NCBI GenBank assembly: GCA_965153355.1
Contig: OZ231127.1
Location: 33,790,001-33,854,000 of the forward strand
Direction of reading: 5' to 3'
DNA: 64,000 nt
Origin: Flaccisagitta enflata
Lineage: Eukaryota; Chaetognatha; Sagittoidea; Aphragmophora
The translations under genes and the position numbers were made by a program. The notes under the pieces were generated by a model. The model was not told the DNA's origin and searched no databases. It worked only from the letters and a program-made list of their open reading frames with translations. Of this stretch, positions 40,080-63,715 are shown one piece after another. How positions within the stretch are numbered: position 1 is the stretch's first letter; each line of letters begins with the position of its first letter.

Positions 40080-40935
40080 GGCAGCGGCCCTGAAGATGAC
40101 CTATGCTTTCACACATATTGAGAACTTTTTTTTCTACCAAGAAACAGAATCTTGGCCTCAAGGTTTGATTTATATCCTCATGTTTCATATCTTAGTCTTA
40201 AAACTCAAATTCTAGCCTAGATGTTCAATTCTCATAAGCAAGGCTAAAATTCGCTTCTGCTTAAGGCCTCTCACTATACTTTTACATATGACGGCAAATT
40301 TTCGAAGGAAAATAAAAGGTTTCACCATACTTTTTGCATTATTTTCAGGACAATAATGAAGCTGGAATGCTTTTAGTGGACAAATTGTCTCTAAAGACAC
40401 TTGGTATATACCATTTTATCATATTCTGACCTAAAAAGTGATTTGAACTATGCGATTCTAATGAAAACAAACAGAAAAATGACAGTTTTCAGCAAATTTC
40501 TGCTTACAATTTTTTTCATTTTCTGTGGTCTAAATTCTAAGAAAGCCAAACATGGGGAAATTTTGCATTTTGAAAAACATATTTCTCTCTGCAATCGATT
40601 TGGTAAGAGAACTATGTTCTTTGTTTTTTCATTTTTTCTTTTTTTATGCAAATTTAGAATTTAGACCGACCCCCTGTAAGTGACCAAAAATGAAAAAAGT
40701 AGAAATTTTCAATAAATTTTTTTAAGAAACATTTTTTCTAAATAAATGCAAATTTTTCTTTTAAATATTATGTCTGAGCCATCTGAATCACTTTCATTCA
40801 CCTGTTTTTCTATTTCCATTCATTTACAATTTCCATTTTTACCCTCTTCGAAACACAAATGTTGCCTTCGGAGGGAAGCTGTCATATATTCTTTTAGGGG
40901 CAACGGGTACTGCTTACCATCTGACGCTTTTTGAA
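40080..40935 (+). mobile_element. Family C element, decayed right side
   Basis: Left end GGCAGCGGCCCTGAAGATGACC matches the copy at 51381. The right tail CAACGGGTACTGCTTACC matches other family C ends, but the right inverted repeat is nearly lost. The interior carries a fold-back (GGTCTAAATTCTAA / TTAGAATTTAGACC at about 40529 and 40658). Confidence 0.65.
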
Positions 40936-42620
<1,685 letters not shown>

Positions 42621-42638
42621 CAGAAGACGTACAGAAAG

Positions 42639-42886
42639 TGAACAAGGCCACACACACAGAAGCAAACGGTTGGGCAGAGGTCGTATACCTTAGTCGCAGA
42701 CGGGTGGGCAGGAGCGGGAAACAACTTTGTGACGGATGGACTAACTAAAGGACCGAAGTACTGATCGAGAAGTGGCTTAAATAGAGTCGCGTGTCCGCGA
42801 CAAAAAAATCCGCTCACAATTTGGGATTGTTGCGGACCGACCGACCGACAAAGCAAGCTGTAGATTCTCATGTCTGTGGCTAAAAA
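42639..42886 (+). mobile_element. ACGG-hairpin element, family A, in duplication copy 1
   Basis: AACAAGGCCACACACAC start, left arm TAGTCGCAGACGGGTGGGCAG, an internal hairpin GTCGCGTGTCCGCGAC (42786-42801), then ACCG units and an end CATGTCTGTGGCTAAAAA. Two 3'-type ends suggest one element inside another. Confidence 0.78.
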
Positions 42887-42960
42887 GCGAAAAGGACAGC
42901 TTCGAAACTCTTCCAAATGTCTTGGAAGGGAAAGAATGGGAGAGGAACAAAAGAAAGACA

Positions 42961-43628
<668 letters not shown>

Positions 43629-43646
43629 CAGAAGACGTATAGAAAG

Positions 43647-43898
43647 TGAACAAGGCCACACACACACAGAAGCAAACGGTTGGGCAGAGGTCGTATACCT
43701 TAGTCGCAGACGGGTGGGCAGGAGCGGGAAACAAGTTTGTGACGGATGGACTGACTAACGGACCGAAGGACTGATCGAAAAGTGGCTTAAATAGAGTCGC
43801 GTGTCCGCGACAAAAAAAATCCGTTCACAATTTGGGATTGTTGCGGACCGACCGACCGACAAAGCAAGCTGTAGATTCTCATGTCTGTGGCTAAAAAG
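43647..43898 (+). mobile_element. ACGG-hairpin element, family A, in duplication copy 2
   Basis: Near-identical to the copy at 42639, duplicated with its flanks rather than by transposition. Confidence 0.78.
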
Positions 43899-43971
43899 CG
43901 AAAAGGACAGCTTCGAAACTCTTCCAAATGTCTTGGAAGGGAAAGAATGGGAGAGGAACAAAAGAAAGACA

Positions 43972-44600
<629 letters not shown>

Positions 44601-45060
44601 AAGAAAGAAAGAATGAAAGAATTAAGAAAAAGACAGAGTGACCTAATGAGTTATATGTACACGCAAGTAAAAAGCAGGAGAAACGACAGTATTAAATCTA
44701 AACGAATAAAAGAAACCATAAAACGGGCATGAAAAAATGTGGTCAGCCTGATTAGTCTCTCTGTTCAGTGAAGCCTACTAGGCAATTATATATCATATTA
44801 TAAAAGAAAATCTAGACAGGATTTAAAATAGGAGGAGACTTCGCTACGGCTTAGTGGGAGGGGCCGATATAAATAGGAAAATACCACCAACGCCGAAATG
44901 TAAATGGGAAATAGATAGAAAGATGGACAGACGGACAGACAGACGGATGGAAGGACCGCAGTATGGACAGGTAGACGGACTAGTAAAAAAACACCAAATA
45001 GGTTGGGAGTCGAATATAACTTTGAAGAAAATGGATTAAGACGTACAGGAGTAAAAGAGA
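44601..45060. other. Intergenic, no gene seen
   Basis: AGACGGACAGAC words at 44925-44960. No exon recognised. Confidence 0.4.
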
Positions 45061-45258
45061 TCAAGGCCGGATACACGACTACCGAAGTCGCCTGCGGGTG
45101 GGCAGGGGCCATATTTGAGGTCACTAGACCTTCTGGGCAAGAACCGTGAGGTCAAAGAAATAAAAACATAAAAAAAAGTAAAATGTGACCGACCGACCAA
45201 CCGACCGACGGACGGACAGACAAAGCGGGTTGTAGAGTCGCGTGCACGCGACTAAAAA
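45061..45258 (+). mobile_element. ACGG-hairpin element, family A, best-preserved copy
   Basis: TCAAGGCCGGATACACGAC, left arm AGTCGCCTGC (45086-45095) then GGGTGGGCAGGGGC, body TTTGAGGTCACTAGACC, A-rich stretch, (ACCG)n, GACAAAGCGGGTTGTAG and hairpin AGTCGCGTGCACGCGACT (45236-45253) ending AAAA. About 200 bp, no coding sequence. A minus-strand copy with the same order is at 62500. Confidence 0.9.
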
Positions 45259-46536
<1,278 letters not shown>

Positions 46537-46674
46537 CTTTTCTTTATGGGTGTCCAAAAAATTCGTCAAAATTTGGCAAAATTTTACATCTATGCACCAT
46601 TCTGAATTCAAAATTTATACCAATATAATGGTCAGACAAAGGTCAGTGAGTTATGAACAAAAAAGAAAGAAAAA

Positions 46675-46845
46675 ACAAGGCCGGATACACGGCCCATACC
46701 AGTTGCGGACGGGTGGGCAGGGGCGGAAATGCGCGTTTCCCCATTTTCGACTCGTGTCCACGGACGGACCAACGGACGGACCAACGGACGGACCAACGGA
46801 CGGACGGACAAAGCCTCTTATAGAGTTGCGTGTCCGCAACTAAAA
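46675..46845 (+). mobile_element. ACGG-hairpin element, family A, gttgcggac subtype
   Basis: AACAAGGCCGGATACACGGC, left arm AGTTGCGGAC (46701-46710), GGACGGACCAAC units, ACAAAGCCTCTTATAG and hairpin AGTTGCGTGTCCGCAACT (46824-46841) ending AAAA. The arm and hairpin share the subtype sequence. Confidence 0.9.
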
Positions 46846-47149
46846 AGAAGTCAACAGAGCAGGAGTGGTTCATTTAAAGTTGTTTTTAGAAAATTGGCTT
46901 TGATGGACAAAAGAAAACCAACTATCAATCTTTATTATTCCAGTGAATTTTCTTCCTTTCCTTGACCCGATTTTGACTAGGATAGATTGTCCAGCTTTGA
47001 TGATGTAAGCCCACATAGTTATTGCTCACATTTGGATACCGAATTTGATATCAAAGATTGCTATCCTCTGCCATGTTTAATTGGTGAATATTCCCTAAAA
47101 TAAAAAGTTAGTCCAAAGCATAATTCAAATGCGATAAATAAATATAAAT
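46846..47149. other. Intergenic, no gene seen
   Basis: No repeat family or exon recognised. Confidence 0.4.
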
Positions 47150-47389
47150 ACAAGAAAGCATGTCAGTGAGCATTGCTGGTTGTCTGGGTGAATGATTTAA
47201 ATAAGTATTTCAGCTCATCTAGCTCAGTTCTATTTTTCTTTGATTTTCAGTGCATTGAATACATACTATTGCTCTTGATTCAATCTAACGAAAAAAAAAA
47301 ACAGTTTGCAGTGACTCAAGACGAAAGCTTGGTGTAAAGTTATCAATGCTTACGACTTTTTTCCTCGTGGCGATAACCGCCATTACTGG
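47150..47389 (-). repeat. Dispersed repeat E copy 2
   Basis: Reverse-complement match to 30245-30480: it ends GCCATTACTGG and includes CTTACGACTTTTTTC, TTGCTCTTGATT and CTGAAAATCA-type words on the minus strand. Confidence 0.75.
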
Positions 47390-47434
47390 TGAGTGGATTT
47401 ATACATATTTGGATGTATATCATTTTCAAGGTGC

Positions 47435-47515
47435 AGACACTCGACTCTAGCACGTCCGTCCGCCCGTCGGTCCATCCGTCCGTCCATCTTTTTTTTTTTT
47501 TTTTTTTTTTTTTTT
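47435..47515 (-). mobile_element. Family A fragment followed by poly(T)
   Basis: GCAGACACTCGACTCTAGCACG, CCGTCCGCCCGTCGG and a T run at 47489-47515. Confidence 0.55.
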
Positions 47516-47605
47516 GCTATACTGCCCGCAACTGCAGGTATGTGAACACGGTGTTGTTACAGTGGGTTGAAATGGTAATGGGTCAACCATGTCCAAATAA
47601 TACTA

Positions 47606-47807
47606 CTGTAGAGGTTGTCTAGATTTGAGGAATTGGGCAACTCATAGCTTGAATACTAGTGGAAATATGATCAAACTATGTTTGTCAGGCATTTGTCCCA
47701 GATATTGACAGAGGTTATGACAGGCCATTGCAACTTAATCTTTATCTAGAATTGATAATCGAACTTAAAGGTCCCCCAATGATTCAAAATATAAACGACG
47801 TCCACTG
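47606..47807. mobile_element. Small TA-flanked MITE, 202 bp
   Basis: Ends CTGTAGAGGTTGTCTAGAT and CAGTGGACGTCGTTTAT (inverted), flanked by TA. The TIR is related to that of the element at 22011. Confidence 0.75.
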
Positions 47808-48017
47808 TACAATGTAGTGGCTCAAACCCTGACGATGTTTTTCTTTAATTGATTTCTTTGTTATTGTTACGAATATTTGCTTGAAACGCGAATGGCTGCC
47901 CGCTCCAAACTCCCAAAAATCAACCAGTAATTTTCCTAATGGATACTCTCTGACGAGCGCGCAATGATTCACTGCTTATAATAGGAGTAGAAGTCTTCGC
48001 AAATCGCCAGCATAAAT

Positions 48018-48640
48018 CCACAGTGGGCCTCAATTGGATATGAGTTCAAAAAAATCCTCGATAGTAGTGACTTATGTAAGTTGGTACCATTTTTAGTGGA
48101 GAATAAATGTTGACCTTTAAAAAAAAATTTCCCTTGGAAATTTTTGCAAAAATGACTAAAACGTTTTAAATTTTTCAAATATTTGATATAAAACTTTAGG
48201 ATTTATGTGTTTTGAATTTCTGATTCAAGATTCATTTTCCTGATAAAATTTCCAATCATTTGATAGGTCGCACTATATAGTTTTATCAATAAACAAAATT
48301 TTCAATTTCTATACCACCGTTACAAATAAAGTAACGGTGGCCTAAAACATGAAAATCTTATTTTTTCATGAAACTATATAGTGTGACCTATCAAATGATT
48401 GGAAATTTTACCAGGAATATGAATCTTGAATCAGAGTTTTAAAATAGATATATCCTTCAGATCTATATGTAAATATAAGGGAAAATTGATAATTTTTAAT
48501 GAATTTTACAAAAAATTTCAAGGGAAATTTTTTTTTAAGAGTCAACATCAATTCTCCACAATAAATTGTACCTACCTATACACGTCACTACCATCGAGGA
48601 TTTTTTTGAACTCCTATCCAATTAAGGCCCACTGTGAATC
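48018..48640. mobile_element. Long fold-back element, about 620 bp, upstream of the integrin ATG
   Basis: Arms of about 300 nt: CACAGTGGGCCTCAATTGGA at 48019 pairs with TCCAATTAAGGCCCACTGTG ending near 48637. CCAATCATTTGATAGGTC pairs with GACCTATCAAATGATTGG. The centre CCGTTACAAATAAAGTAACGG is at 48316-48336. It ends about 245 bp before the start codon. Confidence 0.87.
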
Positions 48641-48841
48641 AACAAAAAATATGATTGTTTTTGTCCTATACAAATCTTGCGCCTGTTGTATCGATAAGAA
48701 TTGTAGAGGACGTTCATTTACTATCCTCAAACCGTCAGAGACAGTAAAGAGAGAGACGCTGATTTGGATTTTAACGCAGATGCTTGTTTTGGGTTTTATG
48801 AATAGCAACATCTCATCTTAGCGATTTACATTTTCGCCCGG

Positions 48842-48883
48842 GGTTTCTCTTTCAGAAAAGCTCATCCCCAATAAGTCACAACG
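48842..48883 (+). promoter_or_regulatory. Candidate 3' splice site and 5' UTR leader of the integrin gene
   Basis: A TTTCTCTTTCAG tract ends at 48855, 28 bases before the ATG. It is a good acceptor, so a non-coding first exon may lie upstream. No promoter motif is recognisable. Confidence 0.4.
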
Positions 48884-57269
<8,386 letters not shown>

Positions 57270-57289
57270 GTGAGACTCAACGAAATTGA

Positions 57290-57750
57290 GTGTCTTTCTC
57301 CTTTCTCCCAAACCACCGTTTACATATTAATGGCCTTTTCACCAATGTTCATCCCTCCATCCCACGCTTTTATTTCATACTACTATCTATCGGTCACTCT
57401 TCCATCATCTCTTCTTTCCCCCGCCCCCCATCTTTTTCACTTCCCTTCCTGCCCTCACTCTTCTCTCTATCCACCCCTTCCCATTTTCCTTTCTCGTCCC
57501 CCTTCCCCTTTTCACCCTCCCATAAAAACTGCTTTCGTTTTCGAAGGTCGACGCGAGGGATGATGTCAGGAGGAGGCACTCAAACTTTTCCCTCTTCTTG
57601 CTCACTTTGATTTTTAACGAAGAATTTTTCTGTTGAACTGAAAAAAAAATCAGAAGAAAAAAATCTGCTCCGTTTAAAAAAAAACAACAACTTTTCTTTG
57701 TATCATCTTTCGATAATGATTTCGTAACTGTAAACTGTCCCTCGAGAGCG
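57290..57750. other. Probable integrin intron 9, pyrimidine-rich
   Basis: T/C-rich sequence (57400-57530) and A runs. No further integrin exon recognised. Confidence 0.45.
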
Positions 57751-58092
57751 TTTTTAGATGCGTCCGTCAGGAACGCATCTCTATAAGAGGGTCTGTCCGT
57801 CCGTCGGTCCGTCCGTCGGTCCGTCCGTCCGTCGGTCCGTCCGTCCGTCGGTCCGTCCGTCCGTCCGTCCGTCCGTCCGTCGGTCCGTCCATCACGCCTG
57901 TGCAAAAAGCGCGTTTCTCGGCTGTTTTTGGCCACGGTGAGATACTACACTGAAACAAATGATCAACCAACATGTTTTGAGATTCTTTTCACCCGTCGGT
58001 TCGTCCATCTGTCTCTCCATACATACCTATGTCACATGATCAATACATGCTGAGACACAGCCCGGACGCATCGTTGCCCGGTCGGGCTTGTT
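57751..58092 (-). mobile_element. ACGG-hairpin element, family G copy 1
   Basis: The 3' hairpin has arms AGATGCGTCC (57756-57765) and GAACGCATCT (57771-57780). (GTCC)n/(GGTCC) units follow at 57796-57890, then GCCTGTGCAAAAAGCGCG and GGCCACGGTGAGATAC. The left arm GGACGCATC is at 58064-58072, and it closes TTGCCCGGTCGGGCTTGTT. No coding sequence. Confidence 0.88.
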
Positions 58093-58604
58093 ACTTCCTG
58101 TGTTGTTTTTTCGACGTCATTTGTTTTTCAACAAACAACTTGGTAAAGATACGAGGAAAAGAGGTATCGATCACGTTTTATTTCATCCCAAACCGTGTAT
58201 GATAAAATTTGTCGCGGACGTCCAATTGAATGATTCTTACTGGTACTGAAAAAACAAAAACAAAAAGAACTTGTATGGCGCAGCGACTTAATGTTTGATA
58301 GTTGGCACATTCGGACGGACCAAAATGATGTTTCAAGGAAGGGATGCAGTTGTGCACGCATTCGGTTTAACATTTTTCTACTTCATCATTTTCACGCGCT
58401 TTGGAATGATTTTCATTCATGGTCGAGAAAATGCAAATGTCTGCGCTCATAAACATCTCTTTGCTCTTCTCGGAAAAAGCGGACAGGAATTGACAGGCTA
58501 ATCGACAACGCTATCCGCAGCCGCCGCGCTGGGGCCTGGGGAACCCATGGGAACATGGAATGTCTGCGCAAACCAGGGCAATATAGAATTTAGTCGCTTG
58601 TGGT

Positions 58605-58690
58605 CCCCCCCCCCTGCCTTTGATTATTTTTCCCGCGACGCATCGCGTCGCATTACAAAATCTTTAATTTTCTCCGTCTGTATCCGTCCG
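58605..58690 (+). mobile_element. hAT-like MITE family F, 5' fragment
   Basis: CCCCCCTGCCTTTGATTATT, GCGACGCATCGCGTCGC and ATTACAAAATCTTTAATTTT match the left part of the copy at 20876. The terminal repeat is missing. Confidence 0.7.
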
Positions 58691-58866
58691 TTATTATCAT
58701 GTTTACTGCCTAAAGGACATCCTGAACCGCCTTCTATTTGTGTCTACAGGTACGTTGCCCGTTCCTACATGTTCTATTTTGCTTATTGTTCATTCATTTC
58801 TTTTCTTTCTTTTTTCTTTTGTTGTTGTTATCATTATACATCTCCATGTGTCTCATTCCAGAGATT

Positions 58867-58908
<42 letters not shown>

Positions 58909-59034
58909 TTCCTTTATTTACACAGTCTCTTGCTTGGTGAGATGTGACACGCGTGCGCACAAGTGGAGCATGAAGAATAAACGGAAATGGCGAGATAGAG
59001 CGAGAGTGATAAGTGAGTTATGGCAGATGAAAGA

Positions 59035-59065
<31 letters not shown>

Positions 59066-59182
59066 TCGATCATTCAGTCAGTCAGACATAACCATACAGA
59101 GAGAGACAAAGACAGACCATCCAGTTAGAGACAAGGACAAATGGATGAAAAAAGAAAAACAGAGTGAAAGATATAAAGAATG
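58691..59182. other. Intergenic with short AG tracts
   Basis: AG tracts at 58867-58907 and 59039-59065. No gene seen. Confidence 0.5.
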
Positions 59183-59219
59183 AAAGAAAGAAAAAAAGAA
59201 AGAAAGAAAGAAAGAAAAA

Positions 59220-59279
<60 letters not shown>

Positions 59280-59316
59280 GAGAAAGAAAGAAACTACACA
59301 GAAAAGCCAGCACACG

Positions 59317-59349
<33 letters not shown>

Positions 59350-59350
59350 A
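59183..59350. repeat. (AAAG)n and (CAGA)n microsatellites
   Basis: AAAG 59183-59294 with a few variants, CAGA 59321-59350. Confidence 0.95.
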
Positions 59351-59622
59351 TAGGTAGACAGGCAGACCGACATACAGAAACTCATTCATCTCACTTTCAT
59401 ATGCTCACTTGGTATACCAGTACCTATTCCCAATTGTTACACTGATAACTTTTGTACGAAAATAAAGCTAATACTTCTTTATATATAACTTTCATAGTGT
59501 CATAAGAGTGATAAGACACGTTATTGATAAACACTTTAAAAATATCATTTGGTGGTGAAGGATAACATACGACGATGAACATTTACAAACAAATGCCCAT
59601 AATGAGTTATATTTTACTACAC

Positions 59623-59623
<1 letters not shown>

Positions 59624-59661
<38 letters not shown>
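59624..59661. repeat. (AG)n microsatellite
   Basis: Short AG tract; the flank TTTTCCTGTGGCCTAATTTC...TGATGG resembles that near 61420-61540. Confidence 0.9.
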
Positions 59662-59666
<5 letters not shown>

Positions 59667-60046
59667 TTTTCCTGTGGCCTAATTTCGAAAATAATTTTTT
59701 GGTCTGATGGTGAAAATTTTTTTTTCTCCATTAGGCCAATTCTGAATGAAAAGTTATCATTTGAATACAAAAAATCTATGCGCTTAACTTAGAAAAAAAA
59801 TAGCGAGAAAGGCGAGAGAGAGAGAGAGAGAGACAGACAGAGAGAGAGAGAGAGCCTAAAAAACCGAGACAAAGGGTGGAACAGTGATAGAGATTAAAAC
59901 TAATAGATATAAGAAAAAAGGAAGGCAAAAAAAAAAACTCCAAAAATGCCTTAATAATCTTTTTTATCGCTGCCTTTACTGGGGTAGCCTTGTATCCACT
60001 CTTGTTATTTTTATATTCATAAAATCATTGTTACTAACATAACTTA

Positions 60047-60659
60047 CCGGGTCATCCAGCTGAGTTGTCGGATTCTGTTAAGCTTTTACTCACAGGTGCA
60101 ATAAGTTATGTATTTGAAATTGATCCAGTCTTAAAGAGTATACATTGACATTTTTTGTGTCAAAATTTCATCCATTTTGGTCAAGTAGTTTGTCTTCAAC
60201 ATGAATTTGAAGTAAAAGCTTTCATTTCAGGACTGAGCAGATTTTCCAATAAATTCCAGGAACTGTGCAAATTAACATCGCAATTCTTTTTGAATCATAT
60301 ACGCCATCAATACAAAAAAGGCTTTAATCAGGGAAAATTTTGAAGTAGTTTAATAACTTAAGTCAGTTTATCTTTTTATTCAGTTAAATATTGTCTCTAT
60401 GATATGAATAGTGAAAAAGAAATTGAAAATGAAGGCAAGCAGAATTCCTTATTTCTAATGGAAAATCTTTGAGATAGGAAAATACTTGTGGCACTTCGAA
60501 TTTGTGTAAAAGATAAACTACTTGACCAAAATTGCTTAAATTTTGATACAGAAAATGTCAATCTATACTTTTTAAGACTTGATCAATTTCAAATCCATAT
60601 CTCTTAGCATCAAAGAGTAAAAGCTTAACAGAATCCGACAACTCAGGTGGATGACCCGG
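60047..60659. mobile_element. Palindromic TA-flanked element, 613 bp
   Basis: Ends CCGGGTCATCCAGCTGAGTT and CCGGGTCATCCACCTGAGTT (inverted), each flanked by TA. Inner arms pair (TTTTGGTCAAGTAGTTT / ATAAACTACTTGACCAAAA). No coding frame. Fits a Tc1/mariner-type MITE. Confidence 0.87.
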
Positions 60660-60691
60660 TACATTGCCCTTTCATCAATTTTTAAAAAATC

Positions 60692-61016
60692 CAGGGGTGT
60701 ATAAAGTTGAGTATTCCCCCCCCCGGTAGGGGGGGGGAATAAAATCAAAAGGTTTGGAGATGGGGAAGAAAATCAAAAGTTTAAAAAAAAGAAAAAAGAA
60801 AAATTTTGAAGATCTAACACTTTTGGTAGTACCAAAAGGTAAAATACAATTACAACAACACAACTTAACACTATCTAAACCTAGAATGTACTGTTTTTTA
60901 GCTATGAGGGGAAGAAAATCAGAGATTTTTTTACGCGACGCGATGCGTCGCGGGGAAGAAAATCAAAGGCAGGGGGGGGAATAAAATCAAAAGCCGCTCA
61001 ACTATATACACCCCTG
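60692..61016 (-). mobile_element. hAT-like MITE, family F copy 2 (325 bp)
   Basis: TIR CAGGGGTGTATAAAGTTGAG and its inverted partner, flanked exactly by AAAAAATC at 60684-60691 and 61017-61024. It is the reverse-orientation counterpart of 20876-21206, sharing the GCGACGCGATGCGTCGCG motif and the T/A-rich body. Confidence 0.92.
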
Positions 61017-61286
61017 AAAAAATCACAACTTTTTTCTTAATTTTAAACATTTTTTCAATATCATTTCTTAATTTTTTCTTTTAAAAAACTAATCTAAAAC
61101 GAAAAACAATATTTCATCGAGTAACAAAAACACTTAAAATCAACCAAAAAACAGTTTTTTTTCCATTTATTTCTCTTATGCATATTTTTTTTTTCTCTCT
61201 ATTTGTATCTTTGCCTTATCTTGTTTTTTCTCTTAATTTTTTTTGTCTTTCTTTGTCTCTGTCATCTTTTTTTTATTTGTTTATCT

Positions 61287-61288
61287 GT

Positions 61289-61370
<82 letters not shown>
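61287..61370. repeat. (TCTG)n-(TC)n microsatellite
   Basis: A short CTGT run passing into TC. Confidence 0.95.
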
Positions 61371-61375
<5 letters not shown>

Positions 61376-61543
61376 TAAATTCCTCTTTGTTCCCTTCTTT
61401 ATCTTTTTCTGCATCAGGCCACATTTAGATGAAAATTTTCACCTTGAAATTGGCTTAATAGTGAAAAAAATATTTTCTACATTAGGCCAATTTCTGATGA
61501 AGATATTTTCGCCATTAGGCGCTTTCGCCATTAGGAGATACAC

Positions 61544-61548
<5 letters not shown>

Positions 61549-61601
<53 letters not shown>

Positions 61602-61617
61602 CAGAGAGAGAGAGAGA
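61549..61617. repeat. (AG)n microsatellite
   Basis: AG with ACAG variants. Confidence 0.93.
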
Positions 61618-61919
61618 AATCCACCATGACTTCCTCTTTTTGGAATATTTATCCCGAAAAAAACTCATGTACACTGCGTTATGATAAAAACCATAGCACC
61701 GCCCATTGACTTTCGCAAAAGTAAATTAAAACATAACGACCATGGCAGGCGCGGTTAGACTCGGTCGTCCCGGGCATTGGCTGTTCCAGTATTAGGCAAG
61801 TGTCATAACCAATGACGACCGCATAAATATAAATACAACAACGGTGTTATAAAAAATCCCACTGCCTCTCCTATTTCTTGATCTTCTTCTTTCTCTACTT
61901 ACTCTTTTTCTTCTTTTTC

Positions 61920-62191
61920 TTTTTAGCATCTCTATCTCTATATGAGGGCCTGTCCGTCGGTCCATCCGTCGGTTCATCAGTCCGTTACGCCTGTGCAAAA
62001 ACCGCGTTTCTCCGCTGTTTTTGGCCACGGTGAGATACCAAATTGAATCAAATGTTCGACACACATTTTCGAGAGCCTCCTTTTCTACACTGTCGTTGCA
62101 TCTGTTCGTCTATCTGTCACCCCACATATGTCACATGTTCAGTACACGCTGAGACACAGTCCGGATGCATCTTTGCCCGGTCGGGCTTGTT
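61920..62191 (-). mobile_element. ACGG-hairpin element, family G copy 2
   Basis: GCCTGTGCAAAAACCGCG, GGCCACGGTGAGATACC, CGCTGAGACACAGTCCGG and TTGCCCGGTCGGGCTTGTT in the same order as at 57751. The 3' hairpin has decayed and the CGGT block is short. Confidence 0.82.
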
Positions 62192-62499
62192 CTCTTTCTT
62201 TTCCTTTTCTTTTTGTCCTTCATCCTTTTCCTCTTCTTCGCACCTTTCCTTTATCCCTCAGAACTAAGATTAAATGATGTTGTTGTTAAACGTATCTACA
62301 AGATAATCTTGGCGTGGAATTGCAATTTCACCATGAAGGATAATCTCCAGCACATGACAAATGGGAAAAAGTCGCCAAATAAAAAGTTGACAACTTTCCC
62401 GGCAAAACATGAACCAAACATTTTTTCTTCCTATTACTTTTATTTTTGTCTATCTAAAAACTAATGAAATCTCCGATTGCTTGATGGAACAGAGAGTAA
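62192..62499. other. Intergenic, no gene seen
   Basis: No repeat family or exon recognised. Confidence 0.4.
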
Positions 62500-62721
62500 T
62501 TTTTAGTCGCATGCAACGCGACTCTACACCCCACTTTGTCGGTCGGTCGGTCAGTCCGTCCGTTAGTACATCCGTCCGTCCGAAGGTCCGTCCGTCACAC
62601 TTTACTTTTTTCTGGTGTTGCGGTCTATGGCTTCACTGCTCTTGCCCAGTGATCAAGTGACCTTAGATATAGCCCCTGCCCACCCGCACGCGACTGGGGT
62701 AGCCCTGTATCCAGCATTGTT
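62500..62721 (-). mobile_element. ACGG-hairpin element, family A full copy
   Basis: 3' hairpin TTAGTCGCATGCAACGCGACT, ACACCCCACTTTGTCGG, CGGT/CCGT units, then body AAGTGACC, CCCCTGCCCACCCGCACGCGACTGG and end CTGTATCCAGCATTGTTTT. Mirror of the copy at 45061. Confidence 0.88.
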
Positions 62722-62738
62722 TTTTCAAGTTTTATTAT

Positions 62739-63400
<662 letters not shown>

Positions 63401-63409
63401 TAAAAAGCT

Positions 63410-63715
63410 AAAATTGAACTTCCCATCCCCTCGCAAAAATATTTTTTCTTTGCAAAAAAATCTTTGTAATGAGCCATTGCAGCACTCCCAATTCAATCAT
63501 GAACCATCGTTAGGGTGAGGTAAAAGTTTGCACATTGAATCATCATTGCAATCAATAGATTCATTATGTAAATTTTGTCCGTGTCATACATATCTAAGGA
63601 AACTTCAAAGACACCCTAACGATGGTTCCCGATTAATTTGGAAGTCGCGCAATGGCTCATTCGAAAGCATTTTTGCAAAGGAAAAGCATTTTTGTGGGGG
63701 GGGGGGAGTTCAGTT
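63410..63715. repeat. Fold-back repeat near the window end
   Basis: TGAGCCATTGC and ACCATCGTTAGGGTG (63470-63515) pair with CACCCTAACGATGGT and GCAATGGCTCA (63611-63660). Outer parts pair less well. No flanking duplication identified. Confidence 0.7.

Noticed and set aside
58295-58501. 68-codon frame as a possible integrin membrane segment
   Set aside because: It has a hydrophobic stretch (FFYFIIFTRF) but no GFFKR-like motif, no fitting acceptor and no calf-2 sequence before it.
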